A stretch of DNA of 12,803 nt, taken from the NCBI GenBank assembly GCA_964451985.1, contig CAYVKB010000069.1, positions 1-12,803 of the forward strand, in the 5' to 3' direction. Of this stretch, positions 6,162-12,803 are shown piece after piece. Made by a program: the position numbers and the translations under genes. The stretch's first letter is position 1. The number at the start of each line of letters is the position of its first letter. This DNA is from GBS-DC sp964451985. Its GTDB lineage: Bacteria > Armatimonadota > Fimbriimonadia > Fimbriimonadales > GBS-DC. The notes under the pieces were generated by a model. The model was not told where the DNA came from and ran no database searches. It saw only the letters and a program-made list of their open reading frames with translations.

Positions 6162-7528
6162 CGCGCCCCTCCTACCATCAGATTGCCCTTCAGCAAGCGT
6201 GGCACGAAGGGGGTAGACACTGTGCCAGCGCGATACTCGTCGGTGCGTGCGATGCGCAGCAGGAACTCGCGGCAGGTTTGCACTCCTGCAATGCGCGTCT
6301 CCTGAAGGGCGCGTTGCAGCCGTACTACCGCCTCCTCGCGTGTGGACGCATACACGATAATCTTTGCCAGCAGGGGGTCGTAGTAGGGCGGGATGCTGTA
6401 GCCCGTGTAAAGATGGCTGTCGATGCGCACACCGGGGCCGCCAGGCGGTGTCCATTCGCTGATACGCCCAGTGGATGGGGTGAAATCTTGCTCTGGTATC
6501 TCGGCGGTCAGGCGGGCTTCGATAGCGTGTCCATTCGCAGTTATATCGCGCTGCTCGTGGGGCAACGGCTCGCCCGATGCAATCCGAATCTGCCACTGCA
6601 CGATATCGACCCCCGTAATCGCCTCCGTGACGGGATGTTCCACCTGCAGGCGTGTGTTCATCTCGATGAAGTAAAAGTTCTCGTCGGAGTCTACCAGGAA
6701 CTCTATCGTGCCTGCGTTCTGATAGCCAACCGCCTGAGCAACTTTCACGGCAGCTTCGCCTAAGGCGTGGCGCGTATCAGGCTTGAGATTTGGCGCAGGG
6801 GCTTCCTCGATCATTTTCTGATGGCGTGGGTTCTGGATGGAGCACTCGCGCTCGTACAGGTGCAGCACTTTACCGTGTTCATCGGCGAGGATTTGCACCT
6901 CGATGTGGCGCGGTTCGGGGATGTATTTTTCCAGATAGACTTCGGGCGAGCCGAAGGCAGCTTGGGCTTCGGACTGGGCGATACGCAGGGCAGGCAGCAG
7001 GTCGTCCTCGCTCATCACGCGGCGGATACCGCGCCCGCCGCCGCCTGCCGCTGCCTTAATCAGTAGGGGGAAACCGATTTGGCGCGCCGCAGCAATCGCC
7101 TCGTCCTCGTTTTGCAGCGCCTGCTGCGTACCAGGCAAGACAGGCGCACCCGCCCGATGCGCAATCGCCCGCGCGAGCGACTTGTCGCCCATCTTCGCAA
7201 TTGCGTCGGGCGGTGGACCGATGAACTTGATGCCCTGCGCGGCGCACGCCTCCGCGAAACTGCTCCGTTCCGATAGATAGCCGTAGCCAGGATGGATTGC
7301 CTCCGCACCCGTGATTTGCGCCGCCATTAGAATATGGGGGATATTGAGATAGCTCTCCATGCTGGGCGGCGGACCGATACAGATGGCTTCATCAGCAAGT
7401 TGCACATGCAAAGCGTCGCGGTCGGCTTCCGAATAGACCGCCACACTCTGTACGCCCAGCTCCTTACAGGCGCGTATAATCCGAACGGCAATCTCGCCCC
7501 GATTGGCGATTAGAATTTTGCGGAACAC
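6158..7528 (-). CDS. accC: Biotin carboxylase subunit of acetyl-CoA (or propionyl-CoA) carboxylase
   Basis: This 456-residue protein carries out ATP-dependent carboxylation of the biotin on the carrier protein, the first step toward malonyl-CoA. It starts with the near-invariant FRKILIANRGEIAVRIIRAC. It contains the HPGYGYLSE motif, the ATP-grasp glycine loop (KAAAGGGGRGIR), the EMNTRLQVEHPVTE catalytic strand and the C-terminal YYDPLLAKIIVYA domain. Length is normal for AccC. The start is GTG 7528, nine nt after TACAAT, without a Shine-Dalgarno. The open frame reaches 7756, but the extra residues lie in the divergent hydrolase gene. A minor oddity is CSIQNPRHQK in place of the common CSIQRRHQK, one residue longer. 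There is no accB (biotin carrier) gene next to it, since the upstream neighbour is divergent, so the carrier must be encoded elsewhere. It is followed by nusB with ATGA overlap. Confidence 0.94.
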   Translation of the reverse strand: MFRKILIANRGEIAVRIIRACKELGVQSVAVYSEADRDALHVQLADEAICIGPPPSMESYLNIPHILMAAQITGAEAIHPGYGYLSERSSFAEACAAQGIKFIGPPPDAIAKMGDKSLARAIAHRAGAPVLPGTQQALQNEDEAIAAARQIGFPLLIKAAAGGGGRGIRRVMSEDDLLPALRIAQSEAQAAFGSPEVYLEKYIPEPRHIEVQILADEHGKVLHLYERECSIQNPRHQKMIEEAPAPNLKPDTRHALGEAAVKVAQAVGYQNAGTIEFLVDSDENFYFIEMNTRLQVEHPVTEAITGVDIVQWQIRIASGEPLPHEQRDITANGHAIEARLTAEIPEQDFTPSTGRISEWTPPGGPGVRIDSHLYTGYSIPPYYDPLLAKIIVYASTREEAVVRLQRALQETRIAGVQTCREFLLRIARTDEYRAGTVSTPFVPRLLKGNLMVGGAR

Positions 7529-7533
7529 AGCGG

Positions 7534-7546
7534 GGGTATTGTACCC
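7534..7546. promoter_or_regulatory. Palindrome GGGTATTGTACCC over the accC -10; divergent promoter region
   Basis: GGGTA and TACCC flank TTG. The minus-strand accC -10 TACAAT (7543-7538) lies inside this palindrome, nine nt before the accC GTG. It also lies just upstream of the plus-strand -10 at 7565. A dimeric regulator binding here could affect both genes, but the site is short and may be chance. Confidence 0.35.
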
Positions 7547-7564
7547 GCTCGGGCAGAGATGGGC

Positions 7565-7570
7565 TATAAT
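7565..7570 (+). promoter_or_regulatory. -10 box for the secreted glycoside hydrolase gene
   Basis: A perfect TATAAT lies 24 nt before the ATG at 7595. The expected RNA start is near 7577, giving a leader of under 20 nt that contains the AGAGGAG Shine-Dalgarno at 7581-7587. No good -35 is visible. The accC promoter faces the other way within 30 bp. Confidence 0.6.
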
Positions 7571-7594
7571 AGGTCTGTGCAGAGGAGAGTGAAG

Positions 7595-9499
7595 ATGCGT
7601 TGGCAAGTGATGCTCTTTGCTATGGTTCTCGGCAGCGCGCAGGCGGATGACTTCGCCCATCCCGCCATCTATCGCGACTACCCCGCAGGACGCTGGGAAG
7701 ACTGGTCGTGGGCGAACCGCAATATGCAGAACACCAATCCGGTGCGGTCGGGACAATACTCGATCCGTGTGGATTTCTATGCCTGGTCGTCAGTCTGGTT
7801 CAAGAATCCGAGCGGCTTTGTGGTAGATGGTTTCAGCCACTTAGAGTTCTGGGTACATGGGGGCAGTGCGGGCAACCCAAGCTTTCACATCGGAGCGGAA
7901 GTGGACGGCGTCAACCGCCCGCTTGTGCCCGTGAGCAACTTCGCGAGCAGTTTGCCTCCGAACCAGTGGACGCGCGTACAGGTTCCGCTAAACGCGCTCG
8001 GCGTGAATTCAGGCGACCGCCTCACGGGAATCCACTTCCGCGAGTCTGCGGGGCAGAGTGTGCCTACCTTTTACATCGACGATGTGCGTCTGGTACGCTC
8101 CAACGTGATCCAGCGCGCCATAGCGACAGTGAACTTTCAATTAACAGGGCGTGCGATTACCTCGCCGATGCTGGGCATGAACACCGCCTGCTGGGACTGG
8201 TCTTTGACCACACCAGAGCGGCGTGCGTTGCTCAAGCAGCTCAATCTGGGGCTGTTGCGCTTTCCGGGCGGCTCGATCTCCAACGAGTACGATTGGCGTA
8301 CCAATAGCAACCGTCGCTACGGGGGCAGCTACGGCACGAACACCGACGGTTTTCTCAATGTAGCGAACGAACTCAACGCGGAGAAAAACATCACGATTAA
8401 CTACGGTTCAGGCACACCCCAGGAAGCCGCCGACTGGGTGCAGTACGCGAATATCCAGCGCAACGGTAGGGTGCGCTACTGGACAATTGGCAACGAGAAC
8501 TACGGCTCTTGGGAACACGATACGCATCCGCACCGCCACGACGCACACACCTACGCCCTTTTCACACAGGACGCGATACAGCGTATGAAAGCGGTTGACC
8601 CCACGATCAAGGTGGGCGTGGTGGGCGTGCCGAATGAGCATGAGTACCCCCAGCGGTTTAGCGTGACGAACCCACGCACGGGGCAATCGCGCAACGGCTG
8701 GACGCCCGTGCTGCTAAACCGCCTCAGCAGCCTCGGCGTAGTGCCCGATTTCTTCGACATCCACATCTATCCGCAGCTGCCTGGACGCGAGGACGACGCA
8801 TTTCTATTAGACGACCCGCGCGTGTGGGATGAGATTATCCGCGACACACGCCAGATTCTGCGCGACTATCTGGGCACAGCGGGCGGGAACATACCGATTT
8901 TCATCACCGAGAATAACTCCGTCGCCTACAACCCTGGCAAGCAGACAACCAGCATGGTGAATGCGTTGTATATGGTGGATTCGTGGGCGAGGGCGGTTCT
9001 GGCAGGCGCGGCGGCGTTCGTGTGGTGGGATTTGCACAACTCCGCTGAGGTGAATAACAACAACAGCCCCCTCCTATACGGCTGGCGCAACTGGGGTGAC
9101 TACGGGATTGTCGCAGCAGGCTATCCGTCGGGAGCAGGCGACCCACTGAACACGCCGTACCCCACGTTCTTCGCGACGCAACTGATTACGAGTTTTGCCC
9201 GTCCAGGCGACACTCTGATACCTGTGTCGTGCGATAACCCGATGCTAAGCATGTACGCCGTGCGCACGTCCAACGGCATGGGCAGGCTCTTGATAGTGAA
9301 CAAGATGCGCAGCACGCCCATTACGGCGGAGATACAGCTGCTGGGATTGCGGGCAGGGCATGCCGTGCGCTGGCGCTACTACTCAGCGCAGCAAGACGCC
9401 GTGAAAAGCAAGGGTATCGCAGTGCGCACGATACGGGGCAGCGGCGACCGCATCCGACATACCTTCCCGCCGATGTCGATCAGTGTGCTGGAATGGTAA
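7595..9499 (+). CDS. Secreted clan GH-A glycoside hydrolase (GH51/GH39/GH44-like) with N-terminal carbohydrate-binding-like domain
   Basis: This is a 634-residue exported enzyme. ATG 7595 has a good Shine-Dalgarno and gives a signal peptide MRWQVMLFAMVLGSAQA. Residues about 18-170 form a beta-sandwich like CBMs of the galactose-binding fold (HLEFWVHGG, WTRVQVPLNAL, FYIDDVRLV). The catalytic part (about 185-530) has LRFPGG near residue 223, the acid/base motif WTIGNENYG with Glu301, and FITENN with Glu439 as probable nucleophile. That spacing and the GNE motif place it in clan GH-A, where LRxPGG plus GNEN is typical of alpha-L-arabinofuranosidases (GH51) and relatives. The C-terminal sheet (about 540-634) also fits that group. 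It probably attacks plant cell-wall arabinoxylan or a similar beta-linked glycan, but the substrate is uncertain. It is divergent from accC and converges on the URO-D gene with a 6-nt gap. Confidence 0.82.
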   Translation: MRWQVMLFAMVLGSAQADDFAHPAIYRDYPAGRWEDWSWANRNMQNTNPVRSGQYSIRVDFYAWSSVWFKNPSGFVVDGFSHLEFWVHGGSAGNPSFHIGAEVDGVNRPLVPVSNFASSLPPNQWTRVQVPLNALGVNSGDRLTGIHFRESAGQSVPTFYIDDVRLVRSNVIQRAIATVNFQLTGRAITSPMLGMNTACWDWSLTTPERRALLKQLNLGLLRFPGGSISNEYDWRTNSNRRYGGSYGTNTDGFLNVANELNAEKNITINYGSGTPQEAADWVQYANIQRNGRVRYWTIGNENYGSWEHDTHPHRHDAHTYALFTQDAIQRMKAVDPTIKVGVVGVPNEHEYPQRFSVTNPRTGQSRNGWTPVLLNRLSSLGVVPDFFDIHIYPQLPGREDDAFLLDDPRVWDEIIRDTRQILRDYLGTAGGNIPIFITENNSVAYNPGKQTTSMVNALYMVDSWARAVLAGAAAFVWWDLHNSAEVNNNNSPLLYGWRNWGDYGIVAAGYPSGAGDPLNTPYPTFFATQLITSFARPGDTLIPVSCDNPMLSMYAVRTSNGMGRLLIVNKMRSTPITAEIQLLGLRAGHAVRWRYYSAQQDAVKSKGIAVRTIRGSGDRIRHTFPPMSISVLEW

Positions 9500-9505
9500 A
9501 GTTGT

Positions 9506-10498
9506 CTACGACGATTGTGTGCCAAGCGCAAACTCTCTGATTGCCATCAGCAAGTCGGGATTAATCTCAGTGGGTACGGAGCAGCCTGGGGCGATAATAA
9601 AGCCCCGTCGCCCCACGCTGTCCAACGCTTCTTGTGCATGCTGGAACACGCGCTCGCGACACAGCTTGGGCAGCTCCACCTCGTTTAGCCCGCCCATGAC
9701 GCAGCGATCGAATAACCGCTTACCCGTCGCAAGGCTCAGCGTGGTGCTGCGGTCACTCCAGCACACAATCGCGGCAGGAGCATCGGCGAGCAAATCGGCA
9801 TACAACTCGCCGTAGCCGTGCAGGTGCAACACGTTCAACCTGCCGTCGGAGACCGACTCCAGAAACGCCCGGTCAAGCGGAGCGAAGAACTCCTCGTACA
9901 CGTGGCGCGGGGCAGTATCGGAGCCGACGCCGTTCACCGCGTAGTAAATCCCATCGCATACGGTCAGTACCATACGGGCATAGAGTTGCAAGTTCGCCTG
10001 AATCGTATGCAAGCCTTCTCGCACGGCTTCGGGCGCAAGCGCAAGATGCTCCAGCAGCTTGCCCTCACAAAGCTTGTTCGCGTAGTAAAAGGCGTTGAAC
10101 ACGGTCTCGATGATGGGCACGTCTCCAGGAACCATCTGACGCAGGCGTTTGAGCATCTCGATTTGCGCGCCGAAGTGCCCGCGGTCAGGCTCCAGCAGCG
10201 TGAGCTGTGCCCAGTCGTCGGCAGTATGCACAAACGAGAAGCCAGAAGGCGTCTCATAGGGGATGTCGTGCATCACTTTCAAGATGTCGGGTTGGTAGCG
10301 CCGCCAGAACTCGTAGGTGGCGTGGCTCATGCCGTCGATATATTGCCGCAGTACCTGCTCGCCGGCGGGGGCGCGGTACTCGGCGTGCAACGCCTGCGGG
10401 AACCACGCCTCCGTGCGAAAGTGGTACCAGAAGCAGTACGGCAGGCGGTCTACTGTCCCACCGATAATCGCCTGTTCTATCCGCTCACGCGAGGTCAT
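9506..10498 (-). CDS. Uroporphyrinogen decarboxylase (URO-D) superfamily protein, probably not HemE
   Basis: This 330-residue, soluble TIM-barrel protein begins with the typical family opening TSRERIEQAIIGGTVDRLPY. Later it has LNVLHLHGYGELY (about 221-233), MGGLNE (about 268-273) and the family-type IIAPGCSVP (301-309). It lacks the HemE N-terminal substrate motif (R-Q-A-G-R-Y), so it is unlikely to make coproporphyrinogen. Members of this kind include corrinoid-dependent methyltransferases (MtaA/CmuA-like) and many uncharacterised proteins; no cobalamin-binding protein lies nearby to decide. The ATG at 10498 has GGGGAGAGG upstream. It lies 78 nt downstream of the SDR gene on the same strand, probably the same transcript, and no promoter is evident in the gap. 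Confidence 0.85.
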   Translation of the reverse strand: MTSRERIEQAIIGGTVDRLPYCFWYHFRTEAWFPQALHAEYRAPAGEQVLRQYIDGMSHATYEFWRRYQPDILKVMHDIPYETPSGFSFVHTADDWAQLTLLEPDRGHFGAQIEMLKRLRQMVPGDVPIIETVFNAFYYANKLCEGKLLEHLALAPEAVREGLHTIQANLQLYARMVLTVCDGIYYAVNGVGSDTAPRHVYEEFFAPLDRAFLESVSDGRLNVLHLHGYGELYADLLADAPAAIVCWSDRSTTLSLATGKRLFDRCVMGGLNEVELPKLCRERVFQHAQEALDSVGRRGFIIAPGCSVPTEINPDLLMAIREFALGTQSS

Positions 10499-10576
10499 CC
10501 GTCATCCTCTCCCCGCTCTTGTTGGAGCATCGTATCGATTTTCGGCACAATGCCTCACTGCTCTAAAGGATACCCC

Positions 10577-11431
10577 TCAGCCCTCGCGTTTGCCTGCCTG
10601 CACGCCTTCCCAGATAATCTCCATCGGCTCGCCGTCGGGTGTGCAGTTGTAGATGGAGAAGTCCGTCACACCTGCTTCGTGTAGGATGTCCTCGTCTATC
10701 CACGCTTTGCCGGTGCAAGTGTGGGGTTCGCGTCGCACGATTTCGAACGCGGCGTCCGCCATGATGTCGGCTTTGCGCCACTGTTGAGGCGTGCCCAAAC
10801 CCCATGCGATGGTCGCCTGACTCTCGATTAGCGTGCGGGGCCATAGCGCGTTCACTGCCACGTTGTGCTGGCGCACCTCCTCCGCCAGCCCCAGCGCCAG
10901 CATCGTCATGCCGAACTTGGAAATCATATACGCCACCTTGCCAGGCAGCACGCGCAGGTCAACTGGGGGCGACATGGTGATGATGTGCCCCCAGCGCTGG
11001 TTAATCATATGCGGCAGTACAAGTTGCGACGCGATAAACGACGCGCGCAAGTTCACCTGCATGACCAAATCGAACCGTTTCGGAGGCGTTTCCAGCACAG
11101 GGTACCACCATAGCGCACCCGCGTTGTTGATGAGAATATCCACACGCCCGAAGGTCTCCAGCGTTTTGTCTACCATCTGTTGCAGGGCGTTCTCGTCGCG
11201 CACATCGACGCGCATCGGCAGGGCACGTGCACCTAACGCCCCCACCTCCTCGGCGACGGTGTATATCGTACCAGGTAGGCGCGGGTCGGGTTCAGTGGTC
11301 TTGGCAGCGATTACGATACTCGCCCCCTCCTGCGCGAACTTCAGCGCAATCGCTCGCCCGATGCCGCGACTGGCACCCGTGATAATCGCTACGCGGTTCT
11401 GCAGGGGTTTGTGAATCGTCTCGTGTTCCAT
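10577..11431 (-). CDS. Short-chain dehydrogenase/reductase, HSDL2-like
   Basis: This 284-residue NAD(P)-dependent oxidoreductase has TGASRGIG at 18-25 (dinucleotide binding), NNAG at 102-105, Ser154 in TMSPP, and the catalytic Tyr168/Lys172 pair in YMISK. The stretch IAAKTTEPDPRLPGTIYT, SPPVDL, VAVNALWPRT and WIDEDIL identify the HSDL2 subgroup (hydroxysteroid dehydrogenase-like 2). Eukaryotic members are peroxisomal and carry an extra SCP2 sterol-carrier domain. That domain is absent here, as is usual in bacteria. The substrate is unknown, perhaps a lipid-derived alcohol or ketone. The open frame extends to 11584, but ATG 11431 is preferred: TATAAT lies nine nt upstream, the extension would overlap the divergent aroF start, and the family begins here. 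No Shine-Dalgarno is present, so it is probably translated from an almost leaderless mRNA. Confidence 0.9.
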   Translation of the reverse strand: MEHETIHKPLQNRVAIITGASRGIGRAIALKFAQEGASIVIAAKTTEPDPRLPGTIYTVAEEVGALGARALPMRVDVRDENALQQMVDKTLETFGRVDILINNAGALWWYPVLETPPKRFDLVMQVNLRASFIASQLVLPHMINQRWGHIITMSPPVDLRVLPGKVAYMISKFGMTMLALGLAEEVRQHNVAVNALWPRTLIESQATIAWGLGTPQQWRKADIMADAAFEIVRREPHTCTGKAWIDEDILHEAGVTDFSIYNCTPDGEPMEIIWEGVQAGKREG

Positions 11432-11440
11432 CGGGAATGG

Positions 11441-11446
11441 ATTATA
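11441..11446 (-). promoter_or_regulatory. -10 box of the SDR / URO-D operon
   Basis: On the minus strand GGTATAAT ends nine nt before the ATG at 11431. Transcription starting about 7 nt after the -10 would leave only 3-4 nt of leader. A clear -35 is not visible. It is back to back with the aroF -10 at 11478. Confidence 0.6.
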
Positions 11447-11477
11447 CCGAATACCTCCCCTCGCTCTGGTTTCGAGG

Positions 11478-11483
11478 TATAAT
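11478..11483 (+). promoter_or_regulatory. -10 box of the DAHP synthase gene
   Basis: A perfect TATAAT within GGTATAAT, the same extended form as at 4919 and 11446. The expected transcript start is near 11490, leaving a leader of about 66 nt. No -35 match is present. Confidence 0.6.
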
Positions 11484-11487
11484 TGAG

Positions 11488-11503
11488 CAAGCGACGACGC
11501 TTG
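11488..11503 (+). other. Small stem-loop at the 5' end of the aroF leader
   Basis: CAAGCG (11488-11493) pairs perfectly with CGCTTG (11498-11503) around an ACGA loop. It falls at or next to the predicted transcript start, so it would form a 5'-terminal hairpin of the mRNA, a position where stems often slow decay. No U-tract follows, so it is not a terminator. Confidence 0.4.
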
Positions 11504-11555
11504 GTTGGGAGATTGCATGCCGCGCGGGGGCGGACAGGCTAAGGGAGTGTTGCAT

Positions 11556-12590
11556 ATGATGGTTCTTATGAATCGTGAAGCCACAGAGGAACAGATTCGC
11601 GCCGTGTGTGAAGCAATTCACGAACACGGTATGGAGTCGCTGGTACTGCCTGGTGGTCAGCGCGTCGCGATAGGCATCCCCAGCGCGATTCCGCCTGAGC
11701 TGCGCCCCGTGCTGGATCAGCACCTGTCGGCGATGGACGGCGTCGATCAGGTGATTCACATCACGCGCCCCTACAAGCGTGCCTCGCGTGATTTCCATCC
11801 GCACGATACTGTTGTGCGCGTGGGGAATGTGGAAATCGGCGGTGGGCGGTTCGCTGTAATGGCAGGACCTTGCGCCGTTGAGAGCTACGAGCAGACGTTA
11901 GAATCCGCACGCGCCGTGAAAGCTGCAGGCGCGCAAATCCTCCGTGCAGGGGCGTACAAGCCGCGCACCTCGCCCTACTCGTTTCAGGGGCTGCAACGCG
12001 AGGGCTTAGAAATCCTGCGCACCGTCTCGCAAGAGGTGGACATCCTCACTGTGAGTGAAGTTGTCGACCCGCGCGATGTGGAAGTCGCCGCCGAGTATAT
12101 CGACATCTTGCAAATCGGTGCGCGGAATATGCAGAACTTCCCGCTGCTGGTGGAGGTAGGCAAGTCGGGCAAGCCTGTGTTGTTAAAACGCTCGCCCAGC
12201 GCGACGATTGACGAGTGGCTCGCCGCCGCCGAGTACCTGCTGACCAATGGCAACGAGCAGGTGATGCTCTGTGAGCGTGGGATTGCCCCCTTAGACCGCG
12301 CTTATGTGCGCAACACGCTGGACATCAACGCTGTGCCCGTAATTAAGTACCACTCGCACCTGCCGATTATCGTGGACCCCAGCCACGGAATTGGACATGC
12401 GCGTTATGTGCCGTCGGTGGCGTTGGCAGCAGTAGCAGCAGGCGCGGACGGGCTGATTATCGAGGTCCATCCGCACCCTGAACGCGCACTCTCCGATGGC
12501 GTGCAATCGCTGAATCCAGAGGCGTTTATGCATCTGATGGCGCAAATCAGTGCAATTCGAGCAGCGCTTGCGCCGATGACGGGGAAGTAG
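11556..12590 (+). CDS. aroF: 3-deoxy-7-phosphoheptulonate (DAHP) synthase, type I-beta with N-terminal regulatory domain
   Basis: This 344-residue enzyme joins phosphoenolpyruvate and erythrose-4-phosphate, the first step of the shikimate pathway to aromatic amino acids. Residues 1-70 are the ferredoxin-like regulatory domain typical of Thermotoga-type enzymes, which binds tyrosine or phenylalanine there. The barrel follows: REFHP-like SRDFHPHDTVV, AGPCAVES, RAGAYKPRTSPYSFQG, DILQIGARNMQNF, VLLKRSPSATIDEWL, CERGI, SHLPIIVDPSHGIG and EVHPHPERALSDG. Conserved Cys (AGPC), Lys, Arg, His and Glu ligands are all present. ATG 11556 follows AAGGGAG by 8 nt. Upstream in-frame starts (11505 TTG, 11517 ATG) lack a Shine-Dalgarno and precede the family N-terminus. 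No chorismate mutase domain is fused. It is divergent from the SDR operon. Confidence 0.95.
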   Translation: MMVLMNREATEEQIRAVCEAIHEHGMESLVLPGGQRVAIGIPSAIPPELRPVLDQHLSAMDGVDQVIHITRPYKRASRDFHPHDTVVRVGNVEIGGGRFAVMAGPCAVESYEQTLESARAVKAAGAQILRAGAYKPRTSPYSFQGLQREGLEILRTVSQEVDILTVSEVVDPRDVEVAAEYIDILQIGARNMQNFPLLVEVGKSGKPVLLKRSPSATIDEWLAAAEYLLTNGNEQVMLCERGIAPLDRAYVRNTLDINAVPVIKYHSHLPIIVDPSHGIGHARYVPSVALAAVAAGADGLIIEVHPHPERALSDGVQSLNPEAFMHLMAQISAIRAALAPMTGK

Positions 12591-12598
12591 GCTCGTGC

Positions 12599-12697
12599 CT
12601 ACTCCCCCAATTCAACAACCATCGGCTCGCCCTCCACAACCAGTACCTGATACCGCTTGATTTTTTCCAAAATGTGAACTTGAACCCCCTCCGTAGG
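12599..12697 (-). pseudogene. Possible 3' end of a disrupted gene adjoining the right-hand repeat
   Basis: On the minus strand, codons from about 12697 down to the TAG at 12599-12601 read VHILEKIKRYQVLVVEGEPMVVELGE, which looks like the ordered C-terminus of a real protein (alternating strand residues and charges). Going upstream, the frame enters the paired-palindrome repeat and meets an in-frame TAG, and no ATG start is present. Either a gene was truncated by the repeat, or a very short protein starts at the in-frame TTG near 12670. The family is not recognised. Confidence is low because the stretch is only about 30 codons. Confidence 0.35.
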
Positions 12698-12803
12698 TTC
12701 CCCCTACTGCGTGGGGGGAACCAGGTGGGGACTTGTTCGGTTTTCCCCGCATGCGGGGGGAACCTCAAGGAGGGGGGTAGCAAACTGTTAAACCCCCTCC
12801 GTA
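12683..12803. repeat. Right-hand paired-palindrome element with 108-bp flanking direct repeat
   Basis: Two palindromes of the same size class as in the left array occur at 12696-12722 (GGTTCCCCCTAC with GTGGGGGGAACC, loop TGC) and 12739-12764 (GGTTTTCCCCGC with GCGGGGGGAACC, loop AT). Each has 12 stem positions, with one or two G-U pairs. They sit 16 nt apart. The words CCCCCTCC (12686 on) and GGAGGGGGG (12769 on) form an outer inverted repeat. The 13-mer AACCCCCTCCGTA occurs at 12683-12695 and again at 12791-12803, so another unit probably begins at the window edge. The gene-free stretch 12591-12803 otherwise shows only the possible gene tail. Confidence 0.85.

Noticed and set aside
7529..7756. 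N-terminal extension of accC
   Set aside because: AccC proteins start at the FRKILIANRGEIA segment, and the extension overlaps the divergent hydrolase gene.
9818..10684. 288-residue plus-strand open frame opposite the URO-D gene
   Set aside because: Antisense shadow of a recognisable gene; no Shine-Dalgarno and Val/Arg-rich composition.
12547..12783. 78-residue minus-strand open frame at the right end
   Set aside because: Made largely of repeat sequence and antisense to the aroF 3' end; a different frame there looks more protein-like.

Overview
The window most resembles a chromosome segment from an Armatimonadota-like bacterium (Fimbriimonadales-type, possibly thermophilic). This is inferred from the pseudopilin at 389-1201, whose N-terminus FTLIELLVVIAIIAILA is followed by FAQAREKARQ and an exact H-x9-DG motif, a combination common in that phylum. 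Supporting traits are fairly high GC, very tight gene packing, and several starts sitting directly behind a -10 box. No rRNA, tRNA, CRISPR array, transposase or phage gene was seen.

Layout. Positions 1-352 hold a tandem duplication (period about 176 bp) of a GC-rich unit carrying paired 12-bp-stem palindromes. Positions 389-3384 (minus) are a two-gene operon: a secreted GH13 alpha-amylase/neopullulanase-type enzyme followed, with an ATGA overlap, by the pseudopilin-like protein. A textbook TTGACA-N17-TATAAT promoter lies at 3500-3528. Divergent from it is a glycosyltransferase with a degenerate methyltransferase-like N-terminus (3572-4915, plus). Next is a coiled-coil protein with a PD-(D/E)XK-like C-terminal domain (4931-5683, plus). 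Positions 5688-7528 (minus) are accC-nusB, again joined by an ATGA overlap. Divergent from accC is a secreted clan GH-A glycoside hydrolase with a carbohydrate-binding-like N-terminus (7595-9499, plus). Positions 9506-11431 (minus) hold an HSDL2-type short-chain dehydrogenase followed by a URO-D superfamily protein. Divergent from these is a type I-beta DAHP synthase (11556-12590, plus). The right end (12599-12803) has a possible gene remnant on the minus strand that runs into a second paired-palindrome element.

Together the genes are mostly housekeeping metabolism (fatty-acid precursor carboxylation, antitermination factor NusB, shikimate-pathway entry) mixed with polysaccharide use: two exported glycoside hydrolases and one glycosyltransferase.

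The most unusual feature is the paired-palindrome repeat family. It appears as a tandem array at the left edge and as a single copy at the right edge. A divergent copy sits in frame inside the amylase coding region, adding about 27 residues between the catalytic region and the C-terminal beta domain. This resembles the protein-coding palindromic elements known from Rickettsia. A second pattern is that three genes (4931, accC, the SDR) begin 6-9 nt after a TATAAT/TACAAT box and lack a Shine-Dalgarno, suggesting leaderless or near-leaderless transcripts.
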